Source: JBILVQ01 sp044370375 (GTDB lineage Bacteria; Bacteroidota; Bacteroidia; UBA4408). Taken from it: DNA of 8,949 nt. Under the pieces are notes generated by a model. It was not told the DNA's origin and ran no database searches. It was given only the letters and a program-made list of their open reading frames with translations. The stretch lies in contig JBILVQ010000126.1 in NCBI GenBank assembly GCA_044370375.1, positions 1 to 8,949 of the forward strand, in the 5' to 3' direction. This document shows positions 5,953-8,949 of the stretch, piece by piece (within the stretch, counting starts at the first letter, position 1; each line of letters opens with the position of its first letter). The translations under genes were made by a program, and so were the position numbers.

Positions 5953-6987
5953 ATGAAAAGAGTTTTTACTTTATTGAGTTTGTTAATGGCAGGCCAATGG
6001 GCCTTTGCTCAGGACTGCTCCGAATTGTTTATTTCTGAATACGTTGAAGGCGGAGGAAATAACAAGGCGCTTGAAATTTACAATCCCTCATTGAACCCGG
6101 TAAGCCTTGCCAATTACAGGGTAATTCGTTGGGACAATGGTTCTGTTACTGCAGATGCCAATCCGGAAGGCGTATTAAACCTTCCTGCTAATATTACGCT
6201 TGGTCCAAAGAGTGTTTATGTTATTGCACTCAATTTAACCGATCCGGCAGGAACCGGACAGAGTGAACCGATTGATACAGCCCTTCAAAACCGAGCAGAT
6301 ACCTTGTTGTGTCCGGGTTGTGCTACAGGTACCGGGTTACCAAGGGTAATGTGTTTTAACGGAGATGATGCCTTGTCGTTGGAAAAAAATGTTGGTGGCA
6401 CATGGACCAAAGTAGATATTTTTGGTTCCATTGGTGAGCAGCCTGTAGGATCAAACGGAACTGCTAATCCTACAGCAGGCTGGACGGCAATTGCACCATA
6501 TTCCAGCATGCCGGCAGGTTATGACCAGTCGGTTAGTGGGCCTTATTTCTTTCAATATTGGTCACAAAACAATACTTTGAAAAGAAAATACAATGTAAAA
6601 ACAGGGGTAAAAACCAATCCTGCTCCTCAAACTTTTAACGTTTCCCTGGAATGGGATTCATTACCTGAAAACACCTTCAGCGGTTTAAGATCCCACGATT
6701 GTGAATGTAATTTATTGGGCCTTTCTGAACAAAATAAATTAAACGCATCAAAGGTTCAGCCCAACCCGGCAAGTGATTTTATTCAAATCACTACAAAGGA
6801 TTTTACAGGTACGGTAGTATTCTACAATGCCATTGGCGCCATCGTAAGAGAAGAGCGCATCGCCATTGCACAGGATCAAATCCGCCTTTCTACAGAAGGA
6901 ATGCATCCCGGTATTTATATTTTGCAATTAAGGAGTAATGCCAACGGTGGATTTGCTAGTGCATCCCATCGTGTAATTGTAAAATAA
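5953..6987 (+). CDS. Secreted lamin-tail-domain protein with T9SS C-terminal sorting domain
   Basis: This 344-residue protein is predicted to be exported by Sec and then passed across the outer membrane by the type IX secretion system. The signal peptide is residues 1-19 (AFA-QD, cleavage after A19). A lamin-tail domain starts at about residue 22 with LFISEYVEGGGNNKALEIYN. This opening is typical of the lamin-tail domains attached to extracellular endonuclease/exonuclease proteins of marine and soil bacteria. It appears to reach about residue 250 and contains C22, C120, C123, C134, C250 and C252, which could form disulfides or bind metal. Residues about 266-344 are a type A sorting domain: PNPASD (270-275), a central beta segment, GMHPGIYILQL (316-326) and the ending HRVIVK. 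No nuclease or other catalytic domain is present. It precedes a TonB-dependent receptor by 72 bp on the same strand, suggesting a role in binding a substrate at the surface. That role is inferred. Confidence 0.85.
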   Translation: MKRVFTLLSLLMAGQWAFAQDCSELFISEYVEGGGNNKALEIYNPSLNPVSLANYRVIRWDNGSVTADANPEGVLNLPANITLGPKSVYVIALNLTDPAGTGQSEPIDTALQNRADTLLCPGCATGTGLPRVMCFNGDDALSLEKNVGGTWTKVDIFGSIGEQPVGSNGTANPTAGWTAIAPYSSMPAGYDQSVSGPYFFQYWSQNNTLKRKYNVKTGVKTNPAPQTFNVSLEWDSLPENTFSGLRSHDCECNLLGLSEQNKLNASKVQPNPASDFIQITTKDFTGTVVFYNAIGAIVREERIAIAQDQIRLSTEGMHPGIYILQLRSNANGGFASASHRVIVK

Positions 6988-7014
6988 AATTCAAGTCCGA
7001 TCATTTAGTTCATT

Positions 7015-7047
7015 GGGTTGCAGATCAACAAAACTGCAACCCTTTTT
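7015..7047 (+). terminator. Rho-independent terminator after the lamin-tail gene
   Basis: GGGTTGCAG (7015-7023) and CTGCAACCC (7034-7042) form a perfect nine-pair stem with a ten-base loop, followed by TTTTT at 7043-7047. It begins 27 bases after the stop codon at 6987 and ends 12 bases before the start codon of the TonB-dependent receptor gene. It could be a simple terminator, or a leader hairpin through which read-through into the receptor gene is controlled. Confidence 0.75.
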
Positions 7048-7059
7048 ATTGAAAAAAAA

Positions 7060-8949
7060 ATGTTGAAATACGCTGGAATTTTTCTTTTGCTAATTTTTTA
7101 TTTTCCTTCTTTTGCTCAAAACAGTGGCATTAAGGGAAATATCAAAGATCAGGTAACCGGTGAAACCCTGATTGGTGCATCGGTAAGTATAGGACCCGGC
7201 AAGGGTGTTGCAACTGATTTAGACGGAAACTTCGTCTTTAATCTTGAACCCGGAGAATATACCCTCACAATTTCTTATGTTGGGTATAATCCGATTGAAA
7301 AAAAAGTTACGGTAGATAAAGGTTTTGTCAACCTAAATTTTGATTTGGAGACCAAAGTACTGAATGAAGTTCAGGTGGTAGCCGACATTGCTATTTCAAG
7401 GAAAACACCTGTTGCCTTCTCTAATATTCCGATTCAAAAAATTCAGGAGCAATTAGGAACACAGGATTTGCCATTGGTGTTAAACAGTACACCGGGCGTT
7501 TATGCAACCCCTGTTGGAGGAGGCGATGGGGATGCAAGAATCAGCATTCGTGGATTTAACTCACAAAATGTGATGGTGCTGATGGATGGAATTCCTATGA
7601 ATGATATGTTCAACGGAAGAGTTTTTTGGAGCAACTGGTTTGGACTGGATAACATTACCAAGGGCATGCAAGTTCAACGAGGGCTGGGAGCATCCAAACT
7701 GGCCATCCCTGCCATTGGAGGAACCATTAATATTCTAACATCAGGTATTGAATCAAAACGAATGTTTGCCATCAAAGAAGAACTTGGCAACAACTTCAAT
7801 TTCAGATCTACCCTTAGCATGACCAGCGGACGATTAAAAGGAAACTGGGGTGTTACAGGCGCTATTTCATACCGCAGAAATGATGGCTGGGTAGATCAAC
7901 TTTCATCACGAATGTTTTTTTACTATTTGAAGTTTGAAAAAACATTGGGCAAGCACAATTTAAGTTTAACCGGATTTGGTGCACCGCAAACTTCGGGGCA
8001 AAGAGATTTCAGAATCGATCAATCGGTGGCTACCTACTCTTTGGAGGAAGCCTATAATCTTGGAATAGACACAACCGGAAAAACAAAGTTATCTTATGGT
8101 CGCAGGTACAACCCAAGTTGGGGCTATTTGCGAAGAACCAGAGGGGCTGTTCCGGGTGCAAAACAAGAAATAGTGAACACCAGTGTCAATCAATTTCACA
8201 AACCCGTATTTAGTTTAAAAGACTTCTGGAGTATTAATGATAAATTTTATTTATCAAACATTGTTTATGCTTCTTATGGAAGGGGCGGAGGAACCCAACC
8301 CAACAATAATATTCCATCAGCACCCGGCACATTCGGAGAACAAAATATTCAAAACATTTATGATGGCAATGCCTATAACACGGTGATTGTGCAACCCATA
8401 CCCGGAGAGCGGTTATCCACCAATTTCATCCGAAAAAATTACAACGACCATGATTGGTTTGGTTTCCTTTCAACCTTCAGTTACAAAATGAACAGTAAGA
8501 TTGAATTGTCGGGAGGAATAGATGGCAGAAGATATCAAGGAAGAGTTTATAGCAAAGTTGATGATCTGTTGGGCGGTGATTACATTCAAACCAATACCAA
8601 CCCCAATGAAGAGCCCAAAGCCATTAAACGGGAAGGGGATATAATCCAACAAAACATTCACCGCTTTATTAACTGGTCAGGAGCTTTTGTAATGGCTGAA
8701 TACAGAGGAGGATGGTACACTGCCTTTTTAAATCTTAGCGGTTCATACAGCGGATACCGTCAGGTAAATTACTTCTTACCAAAAACATTGGAGGTGGGAG
8801 ACACAACCCTTAATATCGGTTATGGCGATACCATTGTTTATCAAGGAAACCAATATACACGTGAAAGTGAAGGATTAGAATACGCCAGTTCTGATTGGGT
8901 TTATTTGGGTGGATTTACTGCCAAGGGTGGTATGAATTTCAACATCACC
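7060..8949 (+). CDS. TonB-dependent outer-membrane receptor, truncated by the right window edge
   Basis: This outer-membrane active transporter takes up a large ligand using energy from TonB-ExbBD. The frame is open from the ATG at 7060 through base 8949 without a stop (630 residues shown), so the C-terminal part of the barrel is missing. Residues 1-19 are a signal peptide (SFA-QN). Residues about 22-105 form a carboxypeptidase-regulatory-like beta-sandwich (GNIKDQVTGETLIGASVSI, then DLDGNFVF and YTLTISYVGY), typical of Bacteroidota receptors. NEVQVV near residues 102-107 may include the TonB box. The plug domain is about 117-229, with IRGFN (163-167), LMDGIPMND (174-182) and IGGTINIL (219-226). 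Barrel strands follow, including GAPQTSGQR at 307-315, a position where many Bacteroidota receptors have GAPQxHxQR. Whether a SusD-type partner follows is not visible, and the ligand is unknown. Nine A residues abut the start codon. No Shine-Dalgarno or -7 box is seen, so it may be read from the lamin-tail promoter. Confidence 0.92.
   Translation, partial: MLKYAGIFLLLIFYFPSFAQNSGIKGNIKDQVTGETLIGASVSIGPGKGVATDLDGNFVFNLEPGEYTLTISYVGYNPIEKKVTVDKGFVNLNFDLETKVLNEVQVVADIAISRKTPVAFSNIPIQKIQEQLGTQDLPLVLNSTPGVYATPVGGGDGDARISIRGFNSQNVMVLMDGIPMNDMFNGRVFWSNWFGLDNITKGMQVQRGLGASKLAIPAIGGTINILTSGIESKRMFAIKEELGNNFNFRSTLSMTSGRLKGNWGVTGAISYRRNDGWVDQLSSRMFFYYLKFEKTLGKHNLSLTGFGAPQTSGQRDFRIDQSVATYSLEEAYNLGIDTTGKTKLSYGRRYNPSWGYLRRTRGAVPGAKQEIVNTSVNQFHKPVFSLKDFWSINDKFYLSNIVYASYGRGGGTQPNNNIPSAPGTFGEQNIQNIYDGNAYNTVIVQPIPGERLSTNFIRKNYNDHDWFGFLSTFSYKMNSKIELSGGIDGRRYQGRVYSKVDDLLGGDYIQTNTNPNEEPKAIKREGDIIQQNIHRFINWSGAFVMAEYRGGWYTAFLNLSGSYSGYRQVNYFLPKTLEVGDTTLNIGYGDTIVYQGNQYTRESEGLEYASSDWVYLGGFTAKGGMNFNIT

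Noticed and set aside
6285..6509. Minus-strand open frame of 74 codons
   Set aside because: It is antisense to the lamin-tail domain with no independent evidence.
8470..8661. Minus-strand open frame of 63 codons
   Set aside because: It is antisense to the receptor barrel, which is open through this region.

Overview
The window reads as a moderately AT-rich stretch of a Bacteroidota chromosome, placed no more finely than phylum. The evidence is a T9SS-type C-terminal sorting domain, a TonB-dependent receptor with an N-terminal carboxypeptidase-regulatory-like domain, a DAHP synthase with chorismate mutase fused at its C-terminus, a deoxyhypusine-synthase-like protein, promoter boxes close to TAnnTTTG, and start codons without Shine-Dalgarno sequences but often with A/T-rich leaders.

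Layout. Positions 2-997 (+) hold the C-terminal part of a monofunctional peptidoglycan glycosyltransferase whose 5' end lies outside the window. Positions 1071-2141 (+) encode a PaaE-like NAD(P)H:2Fe-2S oxidoreductase with its own promoter-like box. A minus-strand block follows. Read in its direction of transcription it is a deoxyhypusine-synthase-like gene (start corrected to 5727), the DAHP synthase/chorismate mutase gene, a small secreted helical protein of unknown function (3014-3544), a strong rho-independent terminator (2968-2995), and a predicted outer-membrane beta-barrel protein (2183-2956). The barrel gene converges on the reductase gene. From 5953 the strand switches back to plus: a secreted lamin-tail-domain protein with a T9SS sorting signal, a terminator hairpin (7015-7047), and the first 630 residues of a TonB-dependent receptor that runs off the right edge.

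How the genes may work together. The left side is housekeeping: envelope polymerisation, electron transfer and entry to the shikimate pathway. The deoxyhypusine-synthase-like and DAHP synthase genes are 30 bp apart and probably co-transcribed, though no biochemical link is evident. The right side looks like surface acquisition: an exported lamin-tail protein followed by an outer-membrane transporter. The lamin-tail domain resembles those attached to extracellular nucleases, but no nuclease domain is present. Two features recur. Three of the four visible exported proteins have an Ala-Gln signal-peptidase junction, and both outer-membrane barrel genes start only 11-12 bp downstream of a terminator-like hairpin and its T tract. 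No RNA genes, CRISPR arrays, insertion sequences or attachment sites were seen. No gene-free stretch exceeds 300 bases; the longest is 5728-5952, which holds the divergent promoters. No clear previously undescribed system is evident. The best candidates for follow-up are the lamin-tail/TonB pair and the deoxyhypusine-synthase-like protein, which lacks the usual active-site histidine pair.
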